Shown: positions 8,562-17,050 of the stretch, in pieces | How positions within the stretch are numbered: the first letter of the stretch is position 1 | Layout of the letters: the number at the start of each line of letters is the position of its first letter | Assembly (NCBI RefSeq): GCF_017498505.1 | Contig: NZ_CP071798.1 | Location: forward strand, 186,001 to 250,000 | DNA length: 64,000 bases | Direction: 5' to 3' | DNA from: Sporosarcina sp. Te-1 | GTDB taxonomy: Bacteria > Bacillota > Bacilli > Bacillales_A > Planococcaceae | The notes under the pieces: generated by a model | What the model saw: the letters and a program-made list of their open reading frames with translations, nothing else | Told to the model about the DNA's origin: nothing | Databases searched by the model: none | Position numbers and translations under genes: made by a program

Positions 8562-10040
8562 TTGGCTAGGAATTTCAGGTTGAAACTGACTGTCATCTTA
8601 ATTGTTTTATCGCTCGTTCTTTCTTTCCTCATCGCAATGTTCGATTACTTCAAACTTAAAGAAAATGTAATTGTCAGCCAGGCCAATAAGATTTCCATGG
8701 CAGAAGATAAAATAATAAGCAGCTTATCGACAATTGACACGGTATATGATTTATTCGACGAGGAAATGGCCGAAAAAATGAAGGATTTCTCTTTCGAGTT
8801 GATTCATAAGTACGAGGAGGAGTCTGATTTTGCCCAGTGGGATTTTCATGAGCTGAAAAATAAATTTGAAATGGAAGTTTTTATACTGGACGATAAAAAT
8901 ACCGTCGTGCACAGCAGTTTTCTGGAAGATATCGGTTTGAGCTTTAGTGAATGCTGTCCGGGCTTCTCTAAGCTGCTAGATGACAGAAGAGAAGGTGATC
9001 GCTTTTCGCACGATGGGATGGACATCCAGTCGAGAACCGGTGAGATAAAAAAGTTTAGTTATATACCGACTCCCGATCACCATTATTTAATTGAACTGGC
9101 CGTGTCATTGGAAAATGAGGATCTTTTCAAGAAATTTAATTTTCTGGAGACGAGCAAGGAGCTAGAAGATACATACGATATTATTGATAGTATTCATGTC
9201 TACAATTCAGGCGGCTTGTTACTCGGCCATAAAACCGAAAATTTCGAGCAGAAGAAAATACAGGAGCCGTTTTATTCTGTGTTTAAGGAAGTGGGCCGAA
9301 GCGGGGAACCAAAAGAACTCACTGTAGAGGAGGAGGGACATCAGAAAACCTATCGGTATATCCCGTATAAAGCCGACGAAAGACGCGGTTATTCGACAGA
9401 TCGTGTAGTAGAAATCGTATACAATGATTCTGAATTGACCGGGTTGTTGCACTCGTATAAGAATCAGTTTATCCTGCAGCTTGGCGTCATTATGATCGCC
9501 GCAGTGGGCTTGTCATTCATCATTGGCCGATTGGTTGCCACCCCAATCCATTTGGCGTTTCATGATAGTTTGACGGGGCTTAAAAACCGAGCCGCCTTCG
9601 AAGATGAAGTGCAGAGGAATCTGGCTAGAGGCAATTCGATCGCTCTGTTGATGATCGATCTGGATAACTTCAAGTTAGTCAACGATCGGCTCGGCCATGG
9701 GGAAGGGGACCGGATCTTAAAGCAGGCGGCCCGCATCATTTCAGAAGTCGTGGAACCAAGCGCCATCGCTGCAAGGGTTGGTGGAGATGAATTTTTAGTA
9801 CTCTTTCTAGACGCTGAGGAGCAGAGAATCCGCCGGACTGCAGAGGACCTCTTGCTCAACATGCAGGAAGGTGTTTCGGAAATGCGAATCTTCGATCAAA
9901 TTCATTTATCAATCAGTATTGGAATCTCTTTTTCCGATTCCGGAGATACGTTTGAGACTCTTTATACAAAAGCGGATGAAGCGCTATACGTATCAAAGGA
10001 TAATGGTAAAAATCAGTATAACGTTTACGGAAAATACTAG
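8562..10040 (+). CDS. Membrane diguanylate cyclase (GGDEF)
   Basis: A 492-residue sensor cyclase that should make c-di-GMP from two GTP. A membrane helix (about residues 7-27) and a second (about 305-325) bracket an extracellular sensory region that resembles no domain I can name with confidence. The C-terminal GGDEF domain begins HDSLTGLKNR and has an intact active site RVGGDEF (GGDEF at 407-411), with LMIDLDNFKLVND preceding it. The start is taken as TTG 8562 with AAAGGGG nine nucleotides upstream. ATG at 8520 is unlikely because it overlaps a TATAAT (8516-8521) that looks like the gene's own -10 box. No RxxD inhibitory site is obvious before GGDEF. Confidence 0.85.
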   Translation: MARNFRLKLTVILIVLSLVLSFLIAMFDYFKLKENVIVSQANKISMAEDKIISSLSTIDTVYDLFDEEMAEKMKDFSFELIHKYEEESDFAQWDFHELKNKFEMEVFILDDKNTVVHSSFLEDIGLSFSECCPGFSKLLDDRREGDRFSHDGMDIQSRTGEIKKFSYIPTPDHHYLIELAVSLENEDLFKKFNFLETSKELEDTYDIIDSIHVYNSGGLLLGHKTENFEQKKIQEPFYSVFKEVGRSGEPKELTVEEEGHQKTYRYIPYKADERRGYSTDRVVEIVYNDSELTGLLHSYKNQFILQLGVIMIAAVGLSFIIGRLVATPIHLAFHDSLTGLKNRAAFEDEVQRNLARGNSIALLMIDLDNFKLVNDRLGHGEGDRILKQAARIISEVVEPSAIAARVGGDEFLVLFLDAEEQRIRRTAEDLLLNMQEGVSEMRIFDQIHLSISIGISFSDSGDTFETLYTKADEALYVSKDNGKNQYNVYGKY

Positions 10041-10047
10041 AATAATA

Positions 10048-10083
10048 AGCAGGCATGCCACTACGAGAGATGGCATGCCTGCT
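10048..10083. terminator. Shared hairpin between convergent genes
   Basis: Perfect 13-bp stem AGCAGGCATGCCA (10048-10060) / TGGCATGCCTGCT (10071-10083) with a 10-nt loop. It lies between the diguanylate cyclase and pepF stop codons. T-runs on both sides are weak. Confidence 0.65.
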
Positions 10084-10089
10084 ATGTTG

Positions 10090-11787
10090 TTACAGCGATT
10101 TATCGTCTACACTGTTGAGCCATGACTCGATCGCACCGACGACGGACTGTACGCAGCCGTCTTCAAACGGAGAGATGAGGTTGGCTTCACGCACTAGTTC
10201 TGTGAATCGCTTGGATCCACCGAGTCGGCAAAGGTGGATGTAGTCATTCCACGCATCTTCTCGGTTTTCAAGTGAACGTTTCCAGAATTGAAAGGCGCAA
10301 ATTTGAGCTAGTGTGTAATCAATATAATAGAATGGCACTTCATAAATATGCGACTGGCGTTGCCATACGCCGCCGGCTTCCAAGTACGTATTGCCGTCGT
10401 AATCACGTTTCGGCAAGTAGACTTTTTCGATATTTTTCCAAGCTGCTTTACGTTCTGCAGGTGTCATCTCCGGATTCTCATAGACAACGTGCTGGAATTC
10501 ATCCACAGCGACGCCATAAGGCAAGAAGAGCAAGCCGCTGCTTAAGTGAGCGAACTTGTATTTTTCTGTTTCCTCTTCAAAAAACAGTTCCATCCATGGC
10601 CAGGTGAAGAATTCCATACTCATAGAGTGGATTTCAGCACCTTCATGTGTTGGCCATACGTATTCAGGGATCCCGATATTGCGGCTGGAATATACTTGGA
10701 ACGCATGCCCCGCCTCGTGTGTCAGTACATCGATGTCGCCAGAAGTACCGTTGAAGTTTGAAAAGATGAACGGCGAATCATAGTTGTCGATAAAAGTGCA
10801 GTAGCCGCCGGATTCTTTCCCTTTCTTCGCCTCTAGATCAAGCAAGTTCTTGTCCGTCATGAATTGGAAAAATTCATCTGTTTCCGGAGAAAGTTCTTGA
10901 TACATCTTCTTCCCGTTTTCAATAATCCATTCGGAAGATCCTTTCGGCTTTGCGTTCCCTGTTAAGAAATTCAAAGATTGATCGTAGAACTTCAGTTGGT
11001 CGACGCCAATCCGTTCAGTTTGGCGATCATATAGCTTATTGGCAAGCGGCACAATATAGTCCCGTACTTGGTCACGGAAGTTTTTCACCATGTCCGTATC
11101 ATACCCGATCCGGTTCATCCGGGCATAGCCGAGTTCCACAAAGTTTTGAAAGCCTAGTGTCGTTGCGATTTCATGGCGGATTTTCACTAAATCATCGTAG
11201 ATCCGATCAAATTGTTCGCCATTGCTTTCATAGAATGCATACGAAGCTTCCATAGCAGATTTTCTAACCGAGCGATCTGTCGATTCCGCGTATGGAGCGA
11301 GTTGAGCAAGTGTCAATGTCTTTCCGTCAAATTCAATCTGTGCAGACGCCACTAATTTTGCATACTCCGACGTCAACTTATTCTCCTGCTGTAAAAGAGG
11401 GAGGACTTCGGAAGAAAATGATTTGATGGCATTATCGGCTAACGCAAAAAGTTGTGGTCCCCATTTATTCTCAAGCTCTTTCCGGTAAGGGGTTGCAACC
11501 AACTCTTTGTAGAAAGCGGTTCCAAGTTCTTGGAACTCAGGATTGATCTCATCAAAGAAGTCGCGCTCTTTTTGGTAGAATTCATCATTCGTATCAATGG
11601 ACGCACGAATATAAACGAGGTTGGCCTGAGTGGAAAAATCGCTGCCGATTGCGTTGATTTTTTCAATTACATCATTTTGTTTGTCATACGATTCCGCGGA
11701 TCGGAACTGTTCCAACAGATCATGGAATTGTTCTTTAATTTGCCCCATGTCCGGTCTCGTATATTGATAGTCTTCAAATTTCAACAT
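10090..11787 (-). CDS. Oligoendopeptidase F-type M3 metallopeptidase
   Basis: A 565-residue cytoplasmic zinc peptidase of family M3. The catalytic H-E-x-x-H is in LTHEAGHAF (about residues 340-350) and a downstream glutamate lies in a helix with EGAEIHSMSME. M3 members cleave short oligopeptides in peptide turnover. ATG at 11787 (MLKFEDYQY) is eight nucleotides from TAGGGGAA, while ATG at 11793 is too close to it. It is monocistronic, convergent with the GGDEF gene. The sequence belongs to the shorter, PepF-related M3 group rather than thimet oligopeptidase. Confidence 0.88.
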   Translation of the reverse strand: MLKFEDYQYTRPDMGQIKEQFHDLLEQFRSAESYDKQNDVIEKINAIGSDFSTQANLVYIRASIDTNDEFYQKERDFFDEINPEFQELGTAFYKELVATPYRKELENKWGPQLFALADNAIKSFSSEVLPLLQQENKLTSEYAKLVASAQIEFDGKTLTLAQLAPYAESTDRSVRKSAMEASYAFYESNGEQFDRIYDDLVKIRHEIATTLGFQNFVELGYARMNRIGYDTDMVKNFRDQVRDYIVPLANKLYDRQTERIGVDQLKFYDQSLNFLTGNAKPKGSSEWIIENGKKMYQELSPETDEFFQFMTDKNLLDLEAKKGKESGGYCTFIDNYDSPFIFSNFNGTSGDIDVLTHEAGHAFQVYSSRNIGIPEYVWPTHEGAEIHSMSMEFFTWPWMELFFEEETEKYKFAHLSSGLLFLPYGVAVDEFQHVVYENPEMTPAERKAAWKNIEKVYLPKRDYDGNTYLEAGGVWQRQSHIYEVPFYYIDYTLAQICAFQFWKRSLENREDAWNDYIHLCRLGGSKRFTELVREANLISPFEDGCVQSVVGAIESWLNSVDDKSL

Positions 11788-11974
11788 ATACATTTCCCCT
11801 AACGATCAAATTGTGAAGAATCCTCACTCTTTCATTGTTCCTTAATCTCTTGAAAATTGCAAAACAAAAATTTCGTCTGTAAAGAAAAACAGTTCTCAAA
11901 TGGACGACTAAAATTCAATTTTAGTGTACGATGGTAACGAATGACTTATATTACTCGTTGTGAGGATGATACAA

Positions 11975-12259
11975 ATGGAAATTATGGAATATACAAGAGA
12001 AGAACTGGTCGACCCGACTGGCATTTTAAACGGCATCCGCTATGAATTTCATCTCTACCTCCAAATGGATCCTGAGGATGAACTATATGATGAAAAAGGA
12101 ACAGGATTGCGTGTCATCTTTATGGTGGATGGGGAACAAGAAAGGATTGCCTCCTACCACTTTTTTGAAAGGTCGACAGGGGATGTCCTAGATTTCGAAT
12201 TGGATGATGAGGAGCATGCGGAAATAGAGCAATTTTGTAAGATGCATCTTGCTGACTAA
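11975..12259 (+). CDS. Small acidic protein, DUF6509-like
   Basis: A 94-residue acidic cytoplasmic protein: MEIMEYTREELVDPTGIL, then alternating beta-strand-like segments, VIFMVDGEQERIASYHFFER and an acidic C terminus. The pattern (E-Y-T...DPTGIL.G.RYEF...YHFFER...LDF) resembles a small Bacillales family I recall as DUF6509, sometimes mis-labelled pullulanase; the assignment is tentative. ATG at 11975 is nine nucleotides from GAGG. Upstream in-frame starts at 11960 and 11966 lack spacing. A strong terminator follows immediately. Function unknown. Confidence 0.65.
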   Translation: MEIMEYTREELVDPTGILNGIRYEFHLYLQMDPEDELYDEKGTGLRVIFMVDGEQERIASYHFFERSTGDVLDFELDDEEHAEIEQFCKMHLAD

Positions 12260-12295
12260 AAATCGGAGCACGCACAAAGCGGCTCCGATTTTTTT
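12260..12295 (+). terminator. Terminator of the small acidic protein gene
   Basis: Perfect 10-bp stem AAATCGGAGC (12260-12269) / GCTCCGATTT (12282-12291) and seven T, starting at the stop codon. Confidence 0.9.
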
Positions 12296-12347
12296 ATGGA
12301 TGTTCCGAAATGCTTTAGCTGGTCTAGCTTGGACTATTGGAACAAAT

Positions 12348-14036
12348 TTAGAATGTAAAACGATTGACCTCTTTTTGCAGGCTTTCTGCAAGCGATGCAA
12401 GCGTTTGGGAACTTGTTGAAATTTCTTCGTTGACAGCGAGCTGCTCCTCCGTTGCCGCGCTTGTTTCCTGTGCCGTGAAAGCAGCAGATTCCGCGATCCT
12501 TTGAATTTGTTGAGATGAGTTGCTGATTGAATCTGTCATGCTGCGGATTTGGTCAATGGCAATCGTGACGCGATTCACATTACCGTTCACCTCTTCAACG
12601 GCTTGTTCAATATGATGGAACAGTTGGAGAGAATTATCTGTTTCCGTTTTTCCGCTTTCCACCGTACTGCTCCCAAGGTTGATGGCGACAACTGCTTTCT
12701 TTGTAGCCGTTTGGATCGACTCAATCATCCTCTCAATCTCAGTAGCCGATGTTTTGGATTGTTCAGCAAGCTTGCGTACTTCCTCCGCGACAACCGCAAA
12801 TCCTTTTCCGTGTTCACCTGCACGGGCAGCTTCTATGGCGGCGTTTAAGGCCAGTAAATTCGTTTGATCTGAAATGGCAGTGATCAGTGAAGTCACCTGG
12901 TGTATTTCAGCTGATTGCTGCGCCATCATTTGGATAATGTCCGACGCTTCCTGTATCGTCTTTTGGATCTGGCTCATCTTGCCGGACACTTCCTGGACAG
13001 TATGGGAACCGTCTGTCACGTAAGAAACGACGGACTGCATCGAGTCCAACATATTGTCGTTGCTATTTGCGATGGCTGTAACATCGCTCGATAAGGTGCT
13101 GACAGAAGCGGCTTGGTTATTGATCAATTCGGTTTGCTGTTCGCTTTCGCGCATATTCTTCTCGGAAGCGGAAGCTACCATTTCTGAAGAGGCAAGACTT
13201 TCCTCTGAGCTTGCAGACAACTGTTCCGCCTGAGCTGCCAGCTGGTGGGAAGAGTACCGAATTTGTTCCAGCAGCTGTTTGACATCGGCAACCATTCGAT
13301 TGAAGGCAGACGCCATATCACCGATCTCATCTTTATTGCGAATCGTCACTCGTTCGATAGTCAAGTCTCCCGCCGCTATTTGTTCAAGAGCGGACGTCAT
13401 CTTTTTCACTGGCAAGCCGATTTTCTTATTAATAATGTTTGTAACAATGATTGAAAGGATCAAACCGGCTAGAATCAATCCGAATGTGATGATATGAATA
13501 ACTACGGTCATGTTCTCCAAGCTTTTTCGCGAGGATGCCATTTCATCCAGCTGTTTTGCTTTCAGTTCATTCGCTTTATCTATCATTTGTTCATTCAGGA
13601 CACTCGCCTGCTTTAATAGAACTCTGTTCTGCGTCTCATTGCTTCGCATCAGCATATAGCTGATATCCTCTACCATCTGACTAAATTCTCCATGCATGGC
13701 AGACAGCTCTTCCACCAGTTCCCTATTGTCAGAGGCAGTAAAGGAATTGTTCATGTCCGCTATCGTTTCTTCGGCCAATGCCGTAGACTCGTCCCGTTGT
13801 TCAACAAATTCCTTTGTCTTGAACAGGACATAACTGCTAATGGCGATATACCGCTTGTTCTGAGCGTTGATCAACTCATCTGCTAAGCTGATTTTGTGCA
13901 TGCGGTCATCTAATAGGAATGCGAATTCATCATTCATCTTTTTAGTTGAAATGAATGAAGCAGACCCGATTAGAAGCATTAAAATGAGTAATATGGAAAA
14001 ACCGAACCATATTCTTTTGGATACCGAAAGTCTCAT
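12348..14036 (-). CDS. Methyl-accepting chemotaxis protein
   Basis: A 562-residue chemoreceptor. TM1 is at about residues 9-30, followed by a helical periplasm-facing region of four-helix-bundle type, TM2 at about 175-198, a HAMP linker ([22 protein letters not shown]) to about 255, and a long cytoplasmic signalling coiled coil. The hairpin tip is the highly conserved [20 protein letters not shown] and [16 protein letters not shown], where CheA/CheW bind. The start at 14036 ([12 protein letters not shown]) has a G-rich ribosome site containing seven consecutive G; an upstream frame to 14084 is not supported. Ligand unknown. No che genes are nearby, so it is an orphan receptor. Confidence 0.93.
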   Translation of the reverse strand: MRLSVSKRIWFGFSILLILMLLIGSASFISTKKMNDEFAFLLDDRMHKISLADELINAQNKRYIAISSYVLFKTKEFVEQRDESTALAEETIADMNNSFTASDNRELVEELSAMHGEFSQMVEDISYMLMRSNETQNRVLLKQASVLNEQMIDKANELKAKQLDEMASSRKSLENMTVVIHIITFGLILAGLILSIIVTNIINKKIGLPVKKMTSALEQIAAGDLTIERVTIRNKDEIGDMASAFNRMVADVKQLLEQIRYSSHQLAAQAEQLSASSEESLASSEMVASASEKNMRESEQQTELINNQAASVSTLSSDVTAIANSNDNMLDSMQSVVSYVTDGSHTVQEVSGKMSQIQKTIQEASDIIQMMAQQSAEIHQVTSLITAISDQTNLLALNAAIEAARAGEHGKGFAVVAEEVRKLAEQSKTSATEIERMIESIQTATKKAVVAINLGSSTVESGKTETDNSLQLFHHIEQAVEEVNGNVNRVTIAIDQIRSMTDSISNSSQQIQRIAESAAFTAQETSAATEEQLAVNEEISTSSQTLASLAESLQKEVNRFTF

Positions 14037-14084
14037 GTATGAACCCCCCCAAAGTCGCAACTGATTTTGTATGTATCGGTACAT

Positions 14085-14328
14085 ATATCCTATTATACGG
14101 ATTTGAGGAAATAATACTATAATTAAAATTAAAAAAGTTAAGCGCTTCCAAATTTTAATGACCTATCCATAGAACCCGGCTATTGGAACAGTTCAATAAA
14201 GAGTCAAACAAATTGGGTGTTTTTTATTGAAAAATAGTAGATAATGTGTAGAGTAGATAAGTAAGAAACAGTGGAAAGGGAAGCCTTTCTGATCTGATTA
14301 AAGTCTAAGGAAAATGGAGTGTTCATAG
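14085..14328. other. Divergent intergenic region mcp / reductase
   Basis: 244 bp without a gene. A short inverted repeat ATGTA-tcgg-TACAT lies at 14071-14084, at the edge of the mcp leader. AT-rich sequence at 14220-14260 probably holds the reductase promoter, but no confident -35/-10 pair could be assigned. Confidence 0.4.
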
Positions 14329-15312
14329 ATGAATAATGAAATTGTCGACATTACAATTATTGGTGGAGGCCCGACTGGTCTTTTCGCTTCTTTCTATGCA
14401 GGAATGCGGGAAATGTCGGTTAAAATTATAGATAGCCTGCCTCAATTAGGCGGGCAGCTCATTGAATTATATCCTGATAAGTATATTTACGATGTTGGCG
14501 GTTTTCCCAAAATCCTTGCTAAGGATCTGGTGGCGAACCTTGTGACACAAGCACATTATTCCAATCCTGAAATTCATCTAGGCGAGACAGCTATGTCTGC
14601 GAAACGAGATGGCGATCATTTCATTCTGGAAACGGATAAAGGGGTTCATTTGACACGTACGATTTTGCTGACTGCCGGAATCGGCGCATTCCAACCACGG
14701 AAAATTGGATTGGCAGAGGAAGTGCATTTTGAAGGGAATACGTTGCATTATGGTATTAAAGACCTCTCCATGTTCAAGGACAAAAATGTACTCGTCTGCG
14801 GCGGAGGGGATTCGGCGGTTGACTGGGCTTTAATGCTCGAGGATATTGCATCTAACGTTTCGTTGGTGCACAGACGTGAACGATTTACAGCTCACGAAAC
14901 AAGTGTCAATCAACTCATGGAATCAAAAGTAAATGTTCTGACGTCCCGTGCAGTGAAATCGATTGCTGGTGAAAATGGCGTGGTCAGCGAAGTGGTTCTT
15001 GCCCAAAAGGATGGTGCGGAAGAAAGCGTAGATGTCGACCATGTCATCGTCAACTATGGAAATATTTCTTCCCTTGGGCCAATTAAGGAGTGGGGGCTTG
15101 AGATGGACCGCAACTCTGTAATGGTCAATTCAAGGATGGAAACAAATATAGAAGGAATTTATGCAGCAGGCGATATTACGAATTACGATGGAAAAGTGAA
15201 GCTGATTGCAGTTGGGCTAGGAGAAGCTCCGGTTGCAGTAAACCACGCCAAAGCATACATCGATCCAAAAGCAAGACTTCAGCCGCTTCATAGTACAAGT
15301 GTATTTAACTGA
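14329..15312 (+). CDS. Ferredoxin--NADP+ reductase, type 2
   Basis: A 327-residue FAD/NADPH flavoprotein of the thioredoxin-reductase-like fold (YumC/YcgT type), transferring electrons between NADPH and ferredoxin or flavodoxin. The FAD motif IIGGGPTGLFASFYAGM is at residues 9-25, PQLGGQL follows, the NADPH motif VCGGGDSAVDWAL is at about 162-174, and a C-terminal YAAGDI closes the FAD site. The CxxC redox pair of thioredoxin reductase is missing, which separates FNR from TrxB. ATG follows AAGGAAAATGGAGTG. Monocistronic. Confidence 0.9.
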   Translation: MNNEIVDITIIGGGPTGLFASFYAGMREMSVKIIDSLPQLGGQLIELYPDKYIYDVGGFPKILAKDLVANLVTQAHYSNPEIHLGETAMSAKRDGDHFILETDKGVHLTRTILLTAGIGAFQPRKIGLAEEVHFEGNTLHYGIKDLSMFKDKNVLVCGGGDSAVDWALMLEDIASNVSLVHRRERFTAHETSVNQLMESKVNVLTSRAVKSIAGENGVVSEVVLAQKDGAEESVDVDHVIVNYGNISSLGPIKEWGLEMDRNSVMVNSRMETNIEGIYAAGDITNYDGKVKLIAVGLGEAPVAVNHAKAYIDPKARLQPLHSTSVFN

Positions 15313-15332
15313 TTTGACTGCTATATGAACCG

Positions 15333-15365
15333 CACGCCCCCTCAAAAGCAGGGGGCGTGGGTTTT
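15333..15365 (+). terminator. Terminator of the reductase gene
   Basis: Perfect 10-bp stem CACGCCCCCT (15333-15342) / AGGGGGCGTG (15350-15359), then GGTTTT. Confidence 0.8.
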
Positions 15366-15370
15366 CAATT

Positions 15371-15410
15371 TGAAAAAATAAGGCGAAGAACGTGGAAGCG
15401 TTCTCCGCCT
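15371..15410 (-). terminator. Terminator of the DUF1648/GntR operon
   Basis: Stem AGGCGaAGAACG (15381-15392) / CGTTCTcCGCCT (15399-15410); on the minus strand it is followed by TTATTTTTT. Confidence 0.8.
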
Positions 15411-15419
15411 TTGTTTATT

Positions 15420-16520
15420 TTATAACAGGAAGGAGATAAGCAAGATGAGTACTAGCGGTACAAAGACAATGAAATAAGCTAAGGGCTGTCCAAAGTTTAT
15501 GGACCAACCGACACCAAATCGTTTTTCGACAAATAGAGAAGGGTCATTTCGGTTTACATAAAATAGGCCTGCTTTCCAGTGTGCATCCTCGTCTGTATCC
15601 GTAAGTCCTTCAATCGCATCTTCCGGCAAGTCCACTTCTATGCGAGATCCTCCCTGTCCAATCTTAAACGAATAGAATGCAGTCGCGGCGAGGGTGAGTA
15701 TCATAAATCCGATTGGAAGTATGAAGAGGACTGCAGTATTGCCAAGCTCTTCATGAATAGTTACCATTTGGAAGTAACCTAGCATGGCTGTTACTAGGAT
15801 AGAAACGAAAAACAGAAGCCAGCTCGAATACTTTCGGAAAGAAAGTTGCTGGATTTTCGTCGATTGCCTTTTGGCTGCGCGAAGCCTAATGCCGGCGTTT
15901 TTAGTCGACCAATGAATCATGCCGAACATGGCCTGCATAATAAGCAGAATTAATAACATGGCAATTACGGAAAATGGCGACTTGTCGCTGAATGCATCAG
16001 GCTGCCCGCTCGGTCCCCAGTGAGTCGGTATTTTTTCTGGCAACGCCGGATAGTGGATTGCTGTATACGCAAGCAATCCGAGAGTGATGATCATCGGCAA
16101 TGCAAATAAGTAATTGGGAAGCATTTCATCCAGTGAACGCATGGACAGATCAGTCACCGTAACCTGTTTCAAATCCTTCCCCCACGCCTCTTTCTTCTTC
16201 AATGCCATCAATTTAAGATGGAAATAGAAGTACAGAATCATGCTACTGCCTAATACGATAAATTGAAGGGCAAGTCCGGCGAGTACGAGATCTTCTTTTG
16301 TCAAAATAGAAGAAACCCAAAGATAGGCAACAATGGCCAGGATGCCGATCGTCAGAACGGTTGCTGTGTAATTCCTTTTATACAAAGCTACTTGTTTATT
16401 ATCAATATTACCTTCCGGAATCGTAACACCGAATGCGACTGTCTGCTTGAGCAGGAAAGGGGTGGCAGCTTGCATGACAGTCAGGAAGGCAATGATAATT
16501 AAAAAAATGAATAGTTCCAT
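15420..16520 (-). CDS. DUF1648/SdpI-like membrane protein
   Basis: A 366-residue polytopic membrane protein with about seven to eight hydrophobic segments. The DUF1648 motif YPALPEKIPTHWGPSGQPDAFSDK is split over residues about 168-192 and is followed by a hydrophobic stretch; the C-terminal part contains a soluble hairpin HWKAGLFYVNRNDPSLFVEKRFGVGWSINFG-like segment typical of DUF5808. Related proteins include immunity-type SdpI and GntR-linked membrane proteins. ATG at 16520 lies nine nucleotides after GGAGG; the extra N-terminal residues of the longer frame overlap the upstream gene and are rejected. It is cotranscribed with the GntR gene four nucleotides away. Function unknown. Confidence 0.78.
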   Translation of the reverse strand: MELFIFLIIIAFLTVMQAATPFLLKQTVAFGVTIPEGNIDNKQVALYKRNYTATVLTIGILAIVAYLWVSSILTKEDLVLAGLALQFIVLGSSMILYFYFHLKLMALKKKEAWGKDLKQVTVTDLSMRSLDEMLPNYLFALPMIITLGLLAYTAIHYPALPEKIPTHWGPSGQPDAFSDKSPFSVIAMLLILLIMQAMFGMIHWSTKNAGIRLRAAKRQSTKIQQLSFRKYSSWLLFFVSILVTAMLGYFQMVTIHEELGNTAVLFILPIGFMILTLAATAFYSFKIGQGGSRIEVDLPEDAIEGLTDTDEDAHWKAGLFYVNRNDPSLFVEKRFGVGWSINFGQPLAYFIVFVPLVLILLISFLL

Positions 16521-16524
16521 ATTA

Positions 16525-16920
16525 TTATTCCTCCGTGAGTTCTGAAATGAGGGATGATGTGAGCGACAGAATCTCATCACGTGTCATTCCATAAACGATC
16601 GCCTCTGCTAAAAATGGATGAAGTATATCCTGCATGCGTTGCCGGGCAGCTTCTGAGCTCTTCGCGGGAATGGGATTGATAACAGCGCCAGATTTTGGAA
16701 TGACAGAAATAATCCCTTTTTGTTGAAGCTCATGATACGCTTTATTTACCGTATGCATATTTACTCCTAAATCCGCTGCTAACGAACGGACAGAAGGTAA
16801 TGTATCATGAGGTCGCAAATCTCTTTTCGCAATCAATCGAATCAACTGATTAACCAACTGAGAATATATAGGAATTTCAGAAGCGGGTTCAATTTGAATT
16901 TGCAATGCTCGGTCCTCCAT
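16525..16920 (-). CDS. GntR-family (YtrA-type) regulator
   Basis: A 131-residue short GntR regulator. The winged helix (residues about 12-80) has IYSQLVNQLIRLIAKRDL, LPSVRSLAADLGVNMHTVNKAYHELQ and GIISVIPKSG. The C-terminal tail of about 50 residues is too small for a FadR or HutC effector domain and fits the YtrA/YhcF subfamily, which usually controls the membrane or ABC-transporter gene in its own operon. Here that partner is the DUF1648 protein. A candidate operator overlaps its own -10 box. Confidence 0.9.
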   Translation of the reverse strand: MEDRALQIQIEPASEIPIYSQLVNQLIRLIAKRDLRPHDTLPSVRSLAADLGVNMHTVNKAYHELQQKGIISVIPKSGAVINPIPAKSSEAARQRMQDILHPFLAEAIVYGMTRDEILSLTSSLISELTEE

Positions 16921-16923
16921 TCT

Positions 16924-16962
16924 GTTCTAAAAGTATTATAACAAAAAAGTAAGTGCGGTCAT
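16924..16962 (-). promoter_or_regulatory. Promoter and candidate GntR operator
   Basis: On the minus strand ATGACC (complement of 16957-16962), 16-bp spacer, TATAAT (complement of 16935-16940). An imperfect inverted repeat GTTcTA-N7-TAtAAC (16924-16942) covers the -10 box, consistent with autorepression by the GntR protein encoded just downstream. Confidence 0.5.
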
Positions 16963-16974
16963 AGTGGATAGAAA

Positions 16975-16999
16975 TGGCGGAACGCAATGCGTTCCGCCA
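16975..16999 (-). terminator. Terminator of the deacetylase gene
   Basis: Perfect 11-bp stem TGGCGGAACGC (16975-16985) / GCGTTCCGCCA (16989-16999) with a 3-nt loop. It lies 50 nt beyond the deacetylase stop; the minus-strand T-tract is short. Confidence 0.65.
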
Positions 17000-17050
17000 C
17001 TTTTTGATTTGATCCCGGCTCTTTGAAATAGGCCGATTCATTTTTATAGG

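Noticed and set aside
10090..11787. Open frames on the plus strand within pepF, pheT, katA and other genes
   Set aside because: They are antisense shadows of well-supported genes without ribosome sites or protein features.
14329..15312. Thioredoxin reductase
   Set aside because: FAD and NADPH motifs are present but the redox-active CxxC is missing; the length and pattern fit ferredoxin-NADP reductase type 2.
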